Counted from the stretch's first letter, positions 1 through 7,927 are shown. The stretch is DNA of 64,000 nt from Flavobacterium tegetincola DSM 22377 (GCF_000425485.1 NZ_AUDN01000022.1:62001-126000); one strand, 5' to 3'. Numbers and translations are program-made. The notes: generated from the sequence alone by a model not told the origin.

Positions 1-209
1 AATGCATTTTTGACCTTTTCTGATAAAAAATAATCGGTAGCACAAATCATGTGAATAGTTCCATACACATAGGAAGGACTCGTTAATCCATTGCCCGAAA
101 TTTCCCACAAGAGTGTGTTTTCTAATGCTGTTGATTTCGTTTGAGCTTGATGATTAATACTGTAAAAAAGAGTAATGACAGTTAAAGCTAATTTGAATAA
201 ATGTTTCAT
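1..209 (-). CDS. TraB/GumN family protein, N-terminal part (cut by window edge)
   Basis: The reverse strand from the ATG at 207-209 encodes a hydrophobic signal peptide ending near HQAQT, followed by LLWEISGNGLTSPSYVYGT and IHMIC. This opening (LLW.ISG.G...PSY.YGTIH) is characteristic of the TraB/GumN family, putative erythromycin-esterase-like metal-dependent proteases or hydrolases that are secreted or periplasmic in Bacteroidota. Only about 69 codons lie in the window; the rest continues beyond base 1. The family assignment is from the motif alone, and the substrate is unknown. Confidence 0.75.
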   Translation of the reverse strand, partial: MKHLFKLALTVITLFYSINHQAQTKSTALENTLLWEISGNGLTSPSYVYGTIHMICATDYFLSEKVKNA

Positions 210-261
210 GATATTGGTTTTTAAAATTGGAATGAATAGGATTATTGAAAATTTGAGGTGG

Positions 262-456
262 TTATTTACTTAAATACGTTCGAAACCAAGCGGCAAGAGA
301 CGCTACAAATAAACACGTCATTATGATTAACAATGCTGTATTGGGTTTGCCTGATATAAAATAATTGATGAGGGAAAAACTGAGTCCTAAAGTGGCAAGT
401 GAAAGAAATACATAATGGAAGATTGTTCCTTTTGACAAAATAGATGTTGGTTTCAT
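262..456 (-). CDS. small two-helix membrane protein
   Basis: A 64-residue protein with two hydrophobic stretches (about residues 12-33 and 41-57) separated by a short polar loop SGKPN, and a basic C-terminus. The topology suggests an integral inner-membrane protein. It lies between the TraB-like gene and the DUF2007 gene on the same strand but with a 174-base gap upstream, so it is probably its own unit. I do not recognise a family and infer no function. Confidence 0.55.
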   Translation of the reverse strand: MKPTSILSKGTIFHYVFLSLATLGLSFSLINYFISGKPNTALLIIMTCLFVASLAAWFRTYLSK

Positions 457-630
457 AATAGTTTGAATTTTTGATTACCTCTCGTAAGTAGACAAACTAT
501 TCAAACGTTACAAAAAAACATAAATTTATTTAAAAGTATCTAAATTTAAAACGCGATTGCAGCGAATGACCCAGATATTCGCACTGTTTATAAGGTTTTG
601 TGACTTCTCTATTTTTTCAAGAATTTGAAT

Positions 631-1038
631 TTAAAACTCAAAATTACAGTTTTCACATTTGTAATTATACTTATTGTAGATTGGTAAAGCCATTACTAGA
701 AATGAAAACAAAAATGAAAATAAGGATTTAAAATTTTTTACAGTGGTAAGTAATTGGGCTTTTTCGGTACCACAATTTGGACATTTGATTAATTTTCCCT
801 CATCATCCACTGAAAATTTACTGATTTCAGAAAAGATTTTCACTGCTTTTTCATAGTCTTCGGCTTTAACAAACAGCTTTACCCCGCCAATTGCATTGCT
901 TAAAAAAGGGTCAGAATCGATGGTGTGATTGTCACGCACAAAAACGGCTACGCCTTCCGATTCCAGCTTTGCTTTGTAAATAAACGCCTCGCTTGAATAT
1001 TGAAATTCACCCACTTTATTGAAAATTTTTTCTTCCAT
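631..1038 (-). CDS. DUF2007 domain protein with split zinc ribbon
   Basis: A 135-residue protein. Residues 1-70 match the DUF2007 type (EFQYSSEAFIYKAKLESEG, then GGVKLFVKAEDYEKA), a small alpha/beta domain described as a putative signal-transducing or PII-like fold. The C-terminal part carries CPNCG near residue 86 and CENC near residue 127, a likely zinc ribbon interrupted by a hydrophobic stretch (SLFSFLFSFLVMALPIY) that could be a membrane hairpin. It lies 13 bases downstream of bioF on the same strand, so the two are probably co-transcribed. Biochemical role unknown. Confidence 0.75.
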   Translation of the reverse strand: MEEKIFNKVGEFQYSSEAFIYKAKLESEGVAVFVRDNHTIDSDPFLSNAIGGVKLFVKAEDYEKAVKIFSEISKFSVDDEGKLIKCPNCGTEKAQLLTTVKNFKSLFSFLFSFLVMALPIYNKYNYKCENCNFEF

Positions 1039-1051
1039 GTTTTTTTGTTTT

Positions 1052-2197
1052 CTAAAATAGATGTGAACAAAGCAATCCTAATAATTGTGTGATTTCTTTT
1101 TCGGAATTAAAACTGTGCAAACAAATTCGCAAGCGTTCTTGGCCTTCAGGAACCGTGGGCGATAAAATGGCTTTTACATTAAAACCTTGACTTTGCAACT
1201 GAAAAGCGGTATTTTTTGCATTTTCATTTCCAGGAATTACCGCACATTGAATTGAGGACTTACTTCTAACAAATAATGGTTTTAAACCCAATAACTGTTT
1301 TTGCTGATTGAAAATAGTGATGTTATACCGCAGTTTTTCTCGAGCTTCAATGTTTTGTACCAAATGTTGATACGCGACTTGAATGGTAGCTACTGCATGT
1401 GGTGAAAGTCCAGTGGTGTAAATCAAACTTCGAGCGAAATTTATCAAATAGGATTTCAATGCATCGCTTCCTAAAATTACAGCTCCATGACATCCTAGAC
1501 CTTTTCCAAAAGTGATTATTCGTGCAAAAATAAGTTTTTGCAAGTGCAACATTTGTACTAATCCTTCGCCTTGTTCGCCAAAGACGCCTAAAGCATGGGC
1601 TTCGTCAACAATGAAGTACGCATCGTGTTTTTTACAAAGACTCGCGATTTCTTCAATAGGAGGTGTATCGCCGTCCATTGAAAAAACAGATTCTGTAACT
1701 ACGTAAATTGTGGTTTCGGGATTTGATTTGGCTTTTAAAATCAAACGTTCCAAATCCTCGTCGTCGTTGTGCTTGAACTTATAGGAGTATGCGTTCGATA
1801 GTTGAATACCGTCCCGAATGGAAGCATGAATCAACTCGTCATATAAAATGCAATCGCCTTTTTGCGGTACAGCACTAAAGAATCCAATATTGGCATCATA
1901 GCCAGAATTAAACAATAACGCGTTTTCAGCATCATGAAAAGCAGCGATTTTATGCTCTGTCTCTGTGTATAAATTATGATTTCCTGTGAGCAGTCGAGAG
2001 CCTGTGGCGCCATTTTGCTGCAGATTTTTTACAGTTAATAGAGTGTGAACTTCCTCAAAAATGGCTTTTGATTGTGCAAAACCCAGATAATCATTTGATG
2101 CAAAATCTATTAAATTAGTGTCAGATCCCAATTGACGCAGTGCATTGTTGGAAATTCTTTTGTCTAATTTGTCCGCTAATCGTTTGGGAAATTTCAT
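1052..2197 (-). CDS. bioF: 8-amino-7-oxononanoate synthase (AON synthase)
   Basis: A fold-type I PLP enzyme of 381 residues, close to E. coli BioF (384). Known reaction: pimeloyl-ACP or pimeloyl-CoA plus L-alanine gives 8-amino-7-oxononanoate, the first ring-forming step of biotin synthesis. Visible motifs: SNDYLG at 34-39, GSRLLTGNH at 66-74, His124 for PLP stacking, DEAH at 198-201, and TFGKGLGCHGA with the PLP lysine at Lys232. No other bio genes are adjacent, which is unusual for a biotin operon, so a related alpha-oxoamine synthase is a less likely alternative. Start is the only ATG that keeps the full N-terminus. Confidence 0.88.
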   Translation of the reverse strand: MKFPKRLADKLDKRISNNALRQLGSDTNLIDFASNDYLGFAQSKAIFEEVHTLLTVKNLQQNGATGSRLLTGNHNLYTETEHKIAAFHDAENALLFNSGYDANIGFFSAVPQKGDCILYDELIHASIRDGIQLSNAYSYKFKHNDDEDLERLILKAKSNPETTIYVVTESVFSMDGDTPPIEEIASLCKKHDAYFIVDEAHALGVFGEQGEGLVQMLHLQKLIFARIITFGKGLGCHGAVILGSDALKSYLINFARSLIYTTGLSPHAVATIQVAYQHLVQNIEAREKLRYNITIFNQQKQLLGLKPLFVRSKSSIQCAVIPGNENAKNTAFQLQSQGFNVKAILSPTVPEGQERLRICLHSFNSEKEITQLLGLLCSHLF

Positions 2198-2445
2198 GTG
2201 GTAAATTTAGGAAAAAAGTAGGAAGATTGACGAAATTTCGCTCAAGATAGAAAGTTTTAGAGACTAATATATTGTAAATAAAATTAATAATTCAAGTGTC
2301 TTAAAATCTTTAAAAACCAATGTCATTGATTATTGTAGAGTTTTGATTTGAAAAATCGTTTATTAATTTTATTTTATTCAAATTTGCATAAAAATTGCAC
2401 TAAAATTCATTACTACAATCTAGTAATGCATAAAACTGAATTCAA

Positions 2446-3399
2446 ATGATACTATCCCTGATTTTAATAATTGTTGGTTTTGTTGCTTTAATTTATGGGG
2501 CAAATTGGTTGGTCAATGGAGCTTCATCATTAGCTAAAAAATTTGGCGTTTCTGATTTGGTCATCGGATTAACTATTGTAGCATTTGGAACTTCGGCACC
2601 TGAATTGGTGGTAAATTCGGTTGCCTCTGCAGATGGTTTTTCAGATATTGTATTAGGAAATATCATTGGCAGTAATAATTTTAACCTTTTTATTATTCTG
2701 GGAATTGCTGCATTGGTGTATCCTATTGCCGTCCAAAAATCCACGATTAAGGGCGAGATTCCAATTTCACTTCTTGTTGCAATTGTATTTTTATTACTGG
2801 CCAATAATTTTTACGTTGGTGCTAATTCAGAAATTTCCCGTTGGGACGCATTGGTGATGTTGCTGCTTTTTGGAGGGTTTTTATATTACATTTTTAAGCA
2901 GATGAAAAATGAGATACCTGAACACATAGATTATATTCCAAAATCAAATAATGCTATTTTTGGTTTGATTATTCTTGGTTTTGCAGGATTAATTTTAGGT
3001 GGAAAGTTAGTAGTGGATAATGCTATTTTGGTTGCCACAGAATTAGGTGTGAGTCAGAAAATAATTGGTTTGACCATCATTGCTGTAGGAACATCTCTAC
3101 CAGAATTAGTAACTTCGGTAATTGCCGCTATGAAAAAGAACAGCGACATTGCAATTGGAAACGTAATTGGATCCAATGTTTTTAACGTACTTCTTGTAAT
3201 TCCTGTGAGTACGATGATCAATCCAATTGCGTTTGATTCCGTTTTCAATCAGGATATATACATATTGATTGGAGGAACAATTTTTGTTCTTGGAGCTTTA
3301 ATTTTAAGCAAATCAAATAAAATCAGTAGGTGGCACGGAATTATACTTTTAGGGTTCTACTTGATTTACACGGGCTATTTGGTTAGTAAAGAGCTGTAA
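2446..3399 (+). CDS. calcium/sodium antiporter, CaCA family (YrbG type)
   Basis: A 317-residue, about ten-helix inner-membrane protein made of two homologous halves. The two inverted alpha repeats are plain: GTSAPEL at 48-54 with GNIIGSNNFN at 71-80, and GTSLPEL at 215-221 with GNVIGSNVFN at 238-247. The glutamates of the two GTSxPE motifs (Glu53, Glu220) are the cation-coordinating residues of this family. It should exchange Ca2+ for Na+ or K+/H+. Transcribed alone, divergent from bioF. Confidence 0.88.
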   Translation: MILSLILIIVGFVALIYGANWLVNGASSLAKKFGVSDLVIGLTIVAFGTSAPELVVNSVASADGFSDIVLGNIIGSNNFNLFIILGIAALVYPIAVQKSTIKGEIPISLLVAIVFLLLANNFYVGANSEISRWDALVMLLLFGGFLYYIFKQMKNEIPEHIDYIPKSNNAIFGLIILGFAGLILGGKLVVDNAILVATELGVSQKIIGLTIIAVGTSLPELVTSVIAAMKKNSDIAIGNVIGSNVFNVLLVIPVSTMINPIAFDSVFNQDIYILIGGTIFVLGALILSKSNKISRWHGIILLGFYLIYTGYLVSKEL

Positions 3400-3576
3400 A
3401 GAATGTATTCAAGTTAAATTGTGATCCACTGCTAGGATAGAGGTAACGGTTTTAAGCATCAGTTTGCATTTATGAGGTTAAATAAAGGTTGACTTAAAGT
3501 TTGCTGCTAAAAAACTTCTTGCATTAATAACAATCAGAATGGAGAAAAAGTCACTTTTACAACTGGCAATCGCCCA

Positions 3577-3610
3577 TAAAAAAAGCGCTTCATTTCTGAA
3601 ACGCTTTTTA
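3577..3610 (-). terminator. intrinsic terminator of the cold-shock gene
   Basis: Stem AAAAAGCG/CGCTTTTT plus an inner TTCA/TGAA helix across a single mismatch, with a 4-nt loop; on the minus strand it is followed by seven T. It lies about 35 bases past the cold-shock stop codon. Confidence 0.8.
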
Positions 3611-3644
3611 CTCCTTCGAGGTAATAAAAATAATCTATATATTT

Positions 3645-3845
3645 TTAGTCTTCAAGAGCTACTACTTGAGCAGCAACTTTACCTTTTCTTCCTTCTTCTT
3701 CTTCGTAAGATACACGGTCACCTTCGCGAAGTTCTTCCGCTCTAATTCCTGATGCATGAACGAAAATGTCTTTTCCTGTTTCTTCGTCTGTAATGAATCC
3801 GTAACCTTTAGACTCATTGAAAAATTTAACTGTACCTGTACGCAT
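3645..3845 (-). CDS. cold-shock domain protein (CspA family)
   Basis: A 66-residue single OB-fold protein with RNP-1 KGYGFIT and RNP-2-like DIFVHAS motifs, the nucleic-acid-binding signature of bacterial cold-shock proteins that melt RNA secondary structure. I chose the ATG at 3843-3845 (MRTGTVKFFN). The frame stays open upstream to 3896, but that stretch is hydrophobic, unlike Csp proteins, and overlaps the promoter -7 element at 3875-3882. Own promoter and terminator, so monocistronic. Confidence 0.92.
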   Translation of the reverse strand: MRTGTVKFFNESKGYGFITDEETGKDIFVHASGIRAEELREGDRVSYEEEEGRKGKVAAQVVALED

Positions 3846-3874
3846 TGTAATAATAAAAATAATTAATAATGCCA

Positions 3875-3882
3875 CAAATGTA
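3875..3882 (-). promoter_or_regulatory. -7 element of the cold-shock gene promoter
   Basis: TACATTTG on the minus strand matches the Bacteroidota consensus TAnnTTTG. It lies 30 bases upstream of the chosen ATG, leaving a short A/T-rich leader. Confidence 0.55.
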
Positions 3883-4112
3883 AACTTTAATATCATACAA
3901 CCAACACGTTATGTTAAAAATTTACAAAATATTTTGCAAAAAAAATAAATCAGGTGGCTTTTCAAGGCAATTTCGGCACGTTGACCACTATTTTTTTTGT
4001 TTTCAAAACCAAAAAAGGAAGAGTTTGTATTTATAAGTACAATAAAAAATGAATGCATTCAGCAAGATTGTATCTCGAAATTTGCTGCAAAACACTCTTA
4101 TTATTTTGGCAC
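3883..4112. other. intergenic stretch with no recognisable gene
   Basis: The 357-base gap between the cold-shock gene and ahcY holds the cold-shock promoter at one end and the ahcY terminator at the other. The middle part is A/T-rich, with poly-T/poly-A runs and no coding-like reading frame I would defend. Confidence 0.5.
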
Positions 4113-4157
4113 AAAAAAAAACCCTTGCTATCGAAAACTCGATTCAGCAAGGGTTTT
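4113..4157 (-). terminator. intrinsic terminator of ahcY
   Basis: Stem AAAACCCTTGCT/AGCAAGGGTTTT (4118-4129 with 4146-4157), with an inner ATCGA/TCGAT helix, followed by a T run on the minus strand. Confidence 0.85.
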
Positions 4158-4173
4158 AATCTTTATTCCACTG

Positions 4174-4204
4174 TCTTAATACTTAATTCTTAAGTCTTAA
4201 TACT
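4174..4204. repeat. short-word repeat (CTTAATAC type)
   Basis: Permutations of the word CTTAATAC/CTTAATTC/CTTAAGTC sit between the ahcY stop and its terminator. The same words recur, in both orientations, around 20321-20402 and 20529-20600. Confidence 0.5.
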
Positions 4205-5519
4205 AATATCTGTAATATTCTGGTTTAAATGGACCTTGAACTTCAACACCAATATACGCAGCTTGGTCGTCACGTAATGTCTCCAATTCAACACCTAATT
4301 TAGCCAAGTGAAGCATTGCTACTTTCTCATCTAAATGTTTTGGCAACATGTATACATCATTGTTGTAAGATGCACTGTTTTTCCATAATTCAATTTGTGC
4401 CAAAGTTTGGTTTGTAAATGAATTACTCATAACAAAACTTGGGTGACCTGTAGCACAACCAAGGTTTACCAAACGACCTTCAGCCAATAGGATGATGTCT
4501 TTACCATTGATCGTGTATTTGTCAACTTGTGGTTTAATTTCAACTTTAGAAGCTCCGTGGTTTGTGTTCAACCAAGCTACTGCAATTTCATTATCAAAGT
4601 GTCCAATGTTACAAACGATCGTTTTGTCTTTCATTTGCTCAAAGTGTGTACCAAGAACGATATCTTTATTTCCCGTAGTTGTGATGATGATATCAGCATT
4701 TCCAACAACAGTGTTTAATTTTTTAACTTCAAAACCGTCCATTGCAGCTTGCAAAGCACAAATTGGATCAATCTCTGTAACTGTAACAATAGATCCAGCA
4801 CCTCTAAATGAAGCAGCTGTTCCTTTTCCTACGTCACCGTATCCACAAACAACAACTCTTTTTCCAGCTAACATAATGTCTGTTGCACGTCGAACTGCAT
4901 CAACTGCAGATTCTTTACAACCGTATTTGTTATCAAATTTAGATTTAGTAACCGAATCGTTTACGTTGATGGCCGGCATTGGCAATGTTCCCGCTTTTAC
5001 TCTCTCGTATAATCTGTGAACTCCTGTTGTAGTTTCTTCAGATAAACCTTTAATTCCTTCAACTAAATGTGGGTAACGGTCAATAACCATATTGGTTAAA
5101 TCTCCACCATCATCAAGGATCATGTTTAATGGTTGACGGTCTTCGCCAAAGAATAACGTTTGTTCAATACACCAGTCAAAATCTTCTTCGTTTAGGCCTT
5201 TCCAAGCGTACACTTGAATTCCAGCAGCAGCAATTGCAGCGGCAGCTTGATCTTGTGTAGAGAAAATGTTACAAGAACTCCAAGTCACTTCTGCACCAAG
5301 AGCAATTAATGTTTCAATTAAAACAGCCGTTTGAATCGTCATGTGCAAACATCCTGCAATACGAGCACCTTTTAATGGTTGTTCATTTTTATATTCTGAA
5401 CGAAGTGCCATTAAACCTGGCATTTCCGCTTCTGCTAATTCAATTTCTTTTCTTCCCCATGCTGCAAGAGAAATATCTTTTACTTTAAAAGCCACAAAAG
5501 GCATTGTTGTTGTACTCAT
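4203..5519 (-). CDS. ahcY: adenosylhomocysteinase
   Basis: A 438-residue cytosolic NAD-dependent enzyme that hydrolyses S-adenosylhomocysteine to adenosine and homocysteine, removing the product inhibitor of methyltransferases. Visible: [15 protein letters not shown] from residue 82, DDGGD near 136, the NAD-binding GYGDVGKG at 226-233, and the conserved C-terminal KPEYYRY. Length is normal. Single gene with its own promoter (-7 element at 5551-5558) and a strong terminator. Confidence 0.97.
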   Translation of the reverse strand: MSTTTMPFVAFKVKDISLAAWGRKEIELAEAEMPGLMALRSEYKNEQPLKGARIAGCLHMTIQTAVLIETLIALGAEVTWSSCNIFSTQDQAAAAIAAAGIQVYAWKGLNEEDFDWCIEQTLFFGEDRQPLNMILDDGGDLTNMVIDRYPHLVEGIKGLSEETTTGVHRLYERVKAGTLPMPAINVNDSVTKSKFDNKYGCKESAVDAVRRATDIMLAGKRVVVCGYGDVGKGTAASFRGAGSIVTVTEIDPICALQAAMDGFEVKKLNTVVGNADIIITTTGNKDIVLGTHFEQMKDKTIVCNIGHFDNEIAVAWLNTNHGASKVEIKPQVDKYTINGKDIILLAEGRLVNLGCATGHPSFVMSNSFTNQTLAQIELWKNSASYNNDVYMLPKHLDEKVAMLHLAKLGVELETLRDDQAAYIGVEVQGPFKPEYYRY

Positions 5520-5550
5520 GTATCTAATTTAAGATTATCTAATTTTGATG

Positions 5551-5558
5551 CAAATTTA
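5551..5558 (-). promoter_or_regulatory. -7 element of the ahcY promoter
   Basis: TAAATTTG on the minus strand, a match to TAnnTTTG, 31 bases upstream of the ahcY ATG. Confidence 0.5.
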
Positions 5559-5759
5559 CAAAATAACTTTTAGAGAACCGTATTTCCGCATTGATTTATG
5601 AATTGTTTAGTATTATAAGCCTAACATTCAGAACGATTTAGAGTAAAAATGAGTGTTTTAAAGTTTCGGACGGTTCATTTTATTCAAAAGTTTTTGCATC
5701 TTTTAAATGTTTTAGTTCGATTTAAAAAATCTTTGCGAACTTTGCTGTAAACTTATAGT

Positions 5760-6164
5760 ATGAGAAAAATAGAACATATCGGGATTGCCGTGAAGGATTT
5801 AGAAGTTTCCAATGCATTATTTGAGAAGCTTTTTGGCGCAGCACCTTATAAATTTGAAGAAGTTGCAAGTGAAGGCGTAAAAACTTCTTTTTTTATGAAT
5901 GGACCAAATAAAATTGAACTTTTAGAAGCAACCAATCCAGAAAGTCCGATTGCAAAATTTTTAGAAAAAAAAGGTGAAGGCATTCATCATATCGCATTTG
6001 ATGTGGAAGATATTGTTTCTGAAATAGCACGGCTACAAGAAGAAGGCTTTACCGTTTTGAATCCAATTCCTAAAAAAGGTGCTGATAATAAACTAGTTGC
6101 ATTTCTTCATCCAAAAGGTACAAACGGTGTTTTAATTGAATTGTGTCAAGAAATTAAAGAGTAG
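5760..6164 (+). CDS. mce: methylmalonyl-CoA epimerase
   Basis: A 134-residue vicinal-oxygen-chelate (glyoxalase-fold) protein. Two beta-alpha-beta-beta-beta modules are visible: EHIGIAVKDL at the N-terminus and GIHHIAFDVEDI around residue 76, with GVLIEL near the C-terminus providing a metal-ligand glutamate. The family interconverts (2R)- and (2S)-methylmalonyl-CoA in propionate metabolism. No mutase genes are nearby. It is followed by a tRNA gene. Confidence 0.9.
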   Translation: MRKIEHIGIAVKDLEVSNALFEKLFGAAPYKFEEVASEGVKTSFFMNGPNKIELLEATNPESPIAKFLEKKGEGIHHIAFDVEDIVSEIARLQEEGFTVLNPIPKKGADNKLVAFLHPKGTNGVLIELCQEIKE

Positions 6165-6260
6165 TTCTAACGTCTTTCTGTACTTGTAAAAATTCATTTT
6201 TTTTATAAAAAAATAGTTGCACCAAACCGAAAATAGCCGTAATATTGCAACCGCAAGTTT

Positions 6261-6334
6261 GGTCCTATAGCTCATTCGGTTAGAGCAACTGACTCATAAT
6301 CAGTAGGTGCTTGGTTCGATTCCAAGTGGGACCA
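6261..6334 (+). tRNA. tRNA with CAT anticodon (elongator Met or Ile2)
   Basis: A full cloverleaf: acceptor GGTCCTA/TGGGACC with one G-T wobble, D arm, anticodon stem ACTGA/TCAGT with loop CTCATAA (anticodon CAT at 6295-6297), T arm with GGTTCGATTCC, discriminator A at 6334, CCA not encoded. G1-C72 rules out the initiator. Pairs C4-G69 and C5-G68 are those recognised by TilS in E. coli tRNA-Ile2, so an Ile2 (lysidine) identity is possible; sequence alone does not settle Met versus Ile. Confidence 0.93.
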
Positions 6335-6339
6335 CTTTT

Positions 6340-6379
6340 AAAACCGTAATTATCAATGTGATGATTACGGTTTTTTTTT
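6340..6379 (+). terminator. terminator after the CAT tRNA
   Basis: Eleven-base-pair stem AAAACCGTAAT/ATTACGGTTTT with a 13-nt loop and a run of T, beginning six bases after the tRNA. Confidence 0.85.
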
Positions 6380-6545
6380 ATGTGCTATTTTTTTTACACA
6401 GTTGATTATTAGTTATTTGTGCTTTTAAATTGTTAAAATATCTAAAGTGTATTCGTGCTTTAATCTTGAATTTGATAACTTTAGCATTCGTATTAATTAC
6501 AAAGAATTGTAGTTCTGAATCAGTTCAATCGTTAAAAAACATTAC

Positions 6546-7121
6546 ATGAAATTACATGCCCGAAAGATATTGATTAAAAACATGGTTTGTGACCGTTGCA
6601 TTTTTGCAGTCCAGCAAATTTTTAATCAACTCAATATTCCCACTGCGGAAATTGTTCTTGGCGAAGTAATTACTGAAAATGATTTAAGTATTGAGGAGTC
6701 AAAATCAATTGAGAAGGAACTATTAAAATTAGGGTTTGAATTAATTACGACAAGAGGATCTAAATTGATTGAAGATATAAAGAAAAGTATACTTCAGTAT
6801 TTAGAAATAGAAACAAAGGTACAGAAGGATTCACTTTCTACATTTATAACTTCTAAACTGCCTTATGATTACAGTTACTTAAGCGATTTTTTTTCTAACA
6901 CTGAAGGTAAGACCATCGAGCAGTTTTTCATCAATCAAAGAATTGAAAAAGTAAAAGCTTTAATACTTTTTAGACAACTTACTTTTACAGAAATTGCATT
7001 TCAAACAGGCTTTAGCAGTGTACACCATTTATCGGCTCAGTTTAAGAAAGTCACTGAAATGACACCTTCTACATTCAAAAAATCAAAAAATAGCACTCGA
7101 AAAACTAGGGACTCAATTTAA
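6546..7121 (+). CDS. AraC-type regulator with HMA-like N-terminal domain
   Basis: A 191-residue protein. Residues 1-75 look like a heavy-metal-associated (HMA) domain: KILIKNMVCDRCIFAVQQIF carries a CxxC pair at Cys15 and Cys18 on the expected first loop, and the domain ends LLKLGFELIT. Residues 105-180 are an AraC/XylS double helix-turn-helix (IAFQTGFSSVHHLSAQFKK, then PSTFKK). This pairing suggests a metal-responsive transcription factor, with Cu(I) or another soft metal the best guess. It lies directly upstream, on the same strand, of a metallothionein-like peptide gene that has its own promoter, a plausible target. Confidence 0.82.
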   Translation: MKLHARKILIKNMVCDRCIFAVQQIFNQLNIPTAEIVLGEVITENDLSIEESKSIEKELLKLGFELITTRGSKLIEDIKKSILQYLEIETKVQKDSLSTFITSKLPYDYSYLSDFFSNTEGKTIEQFFINQRIEKVKALILFRQLTFTEIAFQTGFSSVHHLSAQFKKVTEMTPSTFKKSKNSTRKTRDSI

Positions 7122-7167
7122 AAATCCAAAAATTATATACGTTTTGCTTCTATTTACATAAAATGAA

Positions 7168-7191
7168 GACGGCAACGGTCCTTTATCTTTG
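7168..7191 (+). promoter_or_regulatory. promoter and possible operator of the metallothionein-like gene
   Basis: TATCTTTG at 7184-7191 matches the -7 consensus TAnnTTTG. Immediately upstream, in otherwise AT-rich DNA, is the GC-rich imperfect palindrome GACGGCAACGGTC (7168-7180), which also reads as a CGG-N3-CGG direct repeat. Its place in the spacer suggests a binding site for a regulator; this is inference. Confidence 0.45.
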
Positions 7192-7220
7192 TAAAACGAA
7201 TAATCCTTAAATATTTAATT

Positions 7221-7313
7221 ATGAAAGATACTAAAAACGGATGTAGCAATCCAAACTGCCACTGCAATAATTGTGCTTGTGGCGAAAATTGTAAATGCGG
7301 AAGCGGAGTATAA
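7221..7313 (+). CDS. metallothionein-like cysteine-rich peptide
   Basis: A 30-codon reading frame, ATG to TAA. It encodes 7 Cys and 1 His in 30 residues, spaced C8, C13, H14, C15, C18, C20, C24, C26, with the core CHCNNCACGENCKCG. The CxCxxCxCGxxCxCG pattern is a metallothionein hallmark, suggesting a small cytosolic chelator of Cu(I), Zn(II) or Cd(II). It has a good -7 promoter element 30 bases upstream and a strong terminator six bases downstream, so it is a discrete transcription unit. It follows the HMA/AraC regulator gene. Metal identity is unknown. Confidence 0.78.
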   Translation: MKDTKNGCSNPNCHCNNCACGENCKCGSGV

Positions 7314-7318
7314 ATTTT

Positions 7319-7346
7319 AAAAAGACTGTTCATTCAGTCTTTTTTT
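7319..7346 (+). terminator. terminator of the metallothionein-like gene
   Basis: Stem AAAAAGACTG/CAGTCTTTTT with a 6-nt loop and following T residues, directly after the 30-codon gene. Confidence 0.85.
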
Positions 7347-7426
7347 ATACGATTTTTTTGTTAATCTTTTTTTATAGCAATTATTAACCGTTATATTTGA
7401 AGCTATTAAAAATAAAATCGTTTAAT

Positions 7427-7906
7427 ATGAATATGAAACCGATACTTGCCAGCGCTTTTTTAGCTGCAGTCCTTTTTACTTCTTGCAAAAAAGATTTAGA
7501 ACCTCAAGCAAACTCAGAGACTCCAGTACTTGATCAAAATACTGTTGGAACTGAACCGCAAAATATAGAACAAAGTTTTGAAGTTCAGAACCCCAACCAA
7601 CAAAATGTACAAGCGCCAAATCCGGTTCAAAACCAAGGCGTAACTACCGCTGCAGGAATGAATCCACCACATGGACAGCCTAACCACCGTTGCGACATCG
7701 CTGTTGGAGCGCCTTTAAGTTCTCCAAAAGGAGCAATGCCAACTGCACCAGCGCCAACTATGACACCAACACCACAAGGACAAGCGTCAATAACACCTGT
7801 AGACATGGCTTCTGGAACAACGGCTACAAAACCAGGAATGAATCCACCACACGGGCAAGCAGGACACCTTTGCGAAATTGCAGTAGGAGCTCCATTACCT
7901 AAATAA
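7427..7906 (+). CDS. lipoprotein with duplicated GMNPPHG...H.C motif
   Basis: A 159-residue predicted lipoprotein, signal peptide with lipobox LFTSC and mature Cys20. The middle is rich in Pro, Gln, Asn and Thr. Two near-identical 20-residue motifs follow: GMNPPHGQPNHRCDIAVGAP (about residues 77-96) and GMNPPHGQAGHLCEIAVGAP ending two residues before the C-terminus. Each carries conserved Met, two His and a Cys, which suggests metal binding. I chose the ATG at 7427 since the frame opens with a TTG only. Its place after the HMA/AraC regulator and the metallothionein-like peptide supports a metal link. Function unproven. Confidence 0.75.
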   Translation: MNMKPILASAFLAAVLFTSCKKDLEPQANSETPVLDQNTVGTEPQNIEQSFEVQNPNQQNVQAPNPVQNQGVTTAAGMNPPHGQPNHRCDIAVGAPLSSPKGAMPTAPAPTMTPTPQGQASITPVDMASGTTATKPGMNPPHGQAGHLCEIAVGAPLPK

Positions 7907-7927
7907 AGAATACATCCCAAAAAATAT

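Noticed and set aside
3539..3745. Plus-strand reading frame of 68 codons
   Set aside because: It runs over the cold-shock terminator and antisense to the cold-shock coding sequence; the encoded peptide is Lys/Leu-rich shadow sequence.
3997..4179. Plus-strand 60-codon frame upstream of ahcY
   Set aside because: It passes through the ahcY terminator hairpin and the word repeat and has no recognisable protein features.
4492..5019. Long plus-strand frame antisense to ahcY
   Set aside because: Complementary to a highly conserved enzyme gene in low-GC DNA; a shadow frame.
7627..7920. Minus-strand 97-codon Gly/Ala/Pro-rich frame
   Set aside because: Antisense shadow of the duplicated-motif lipoprotein gene; its composition is the complement of the repeats.
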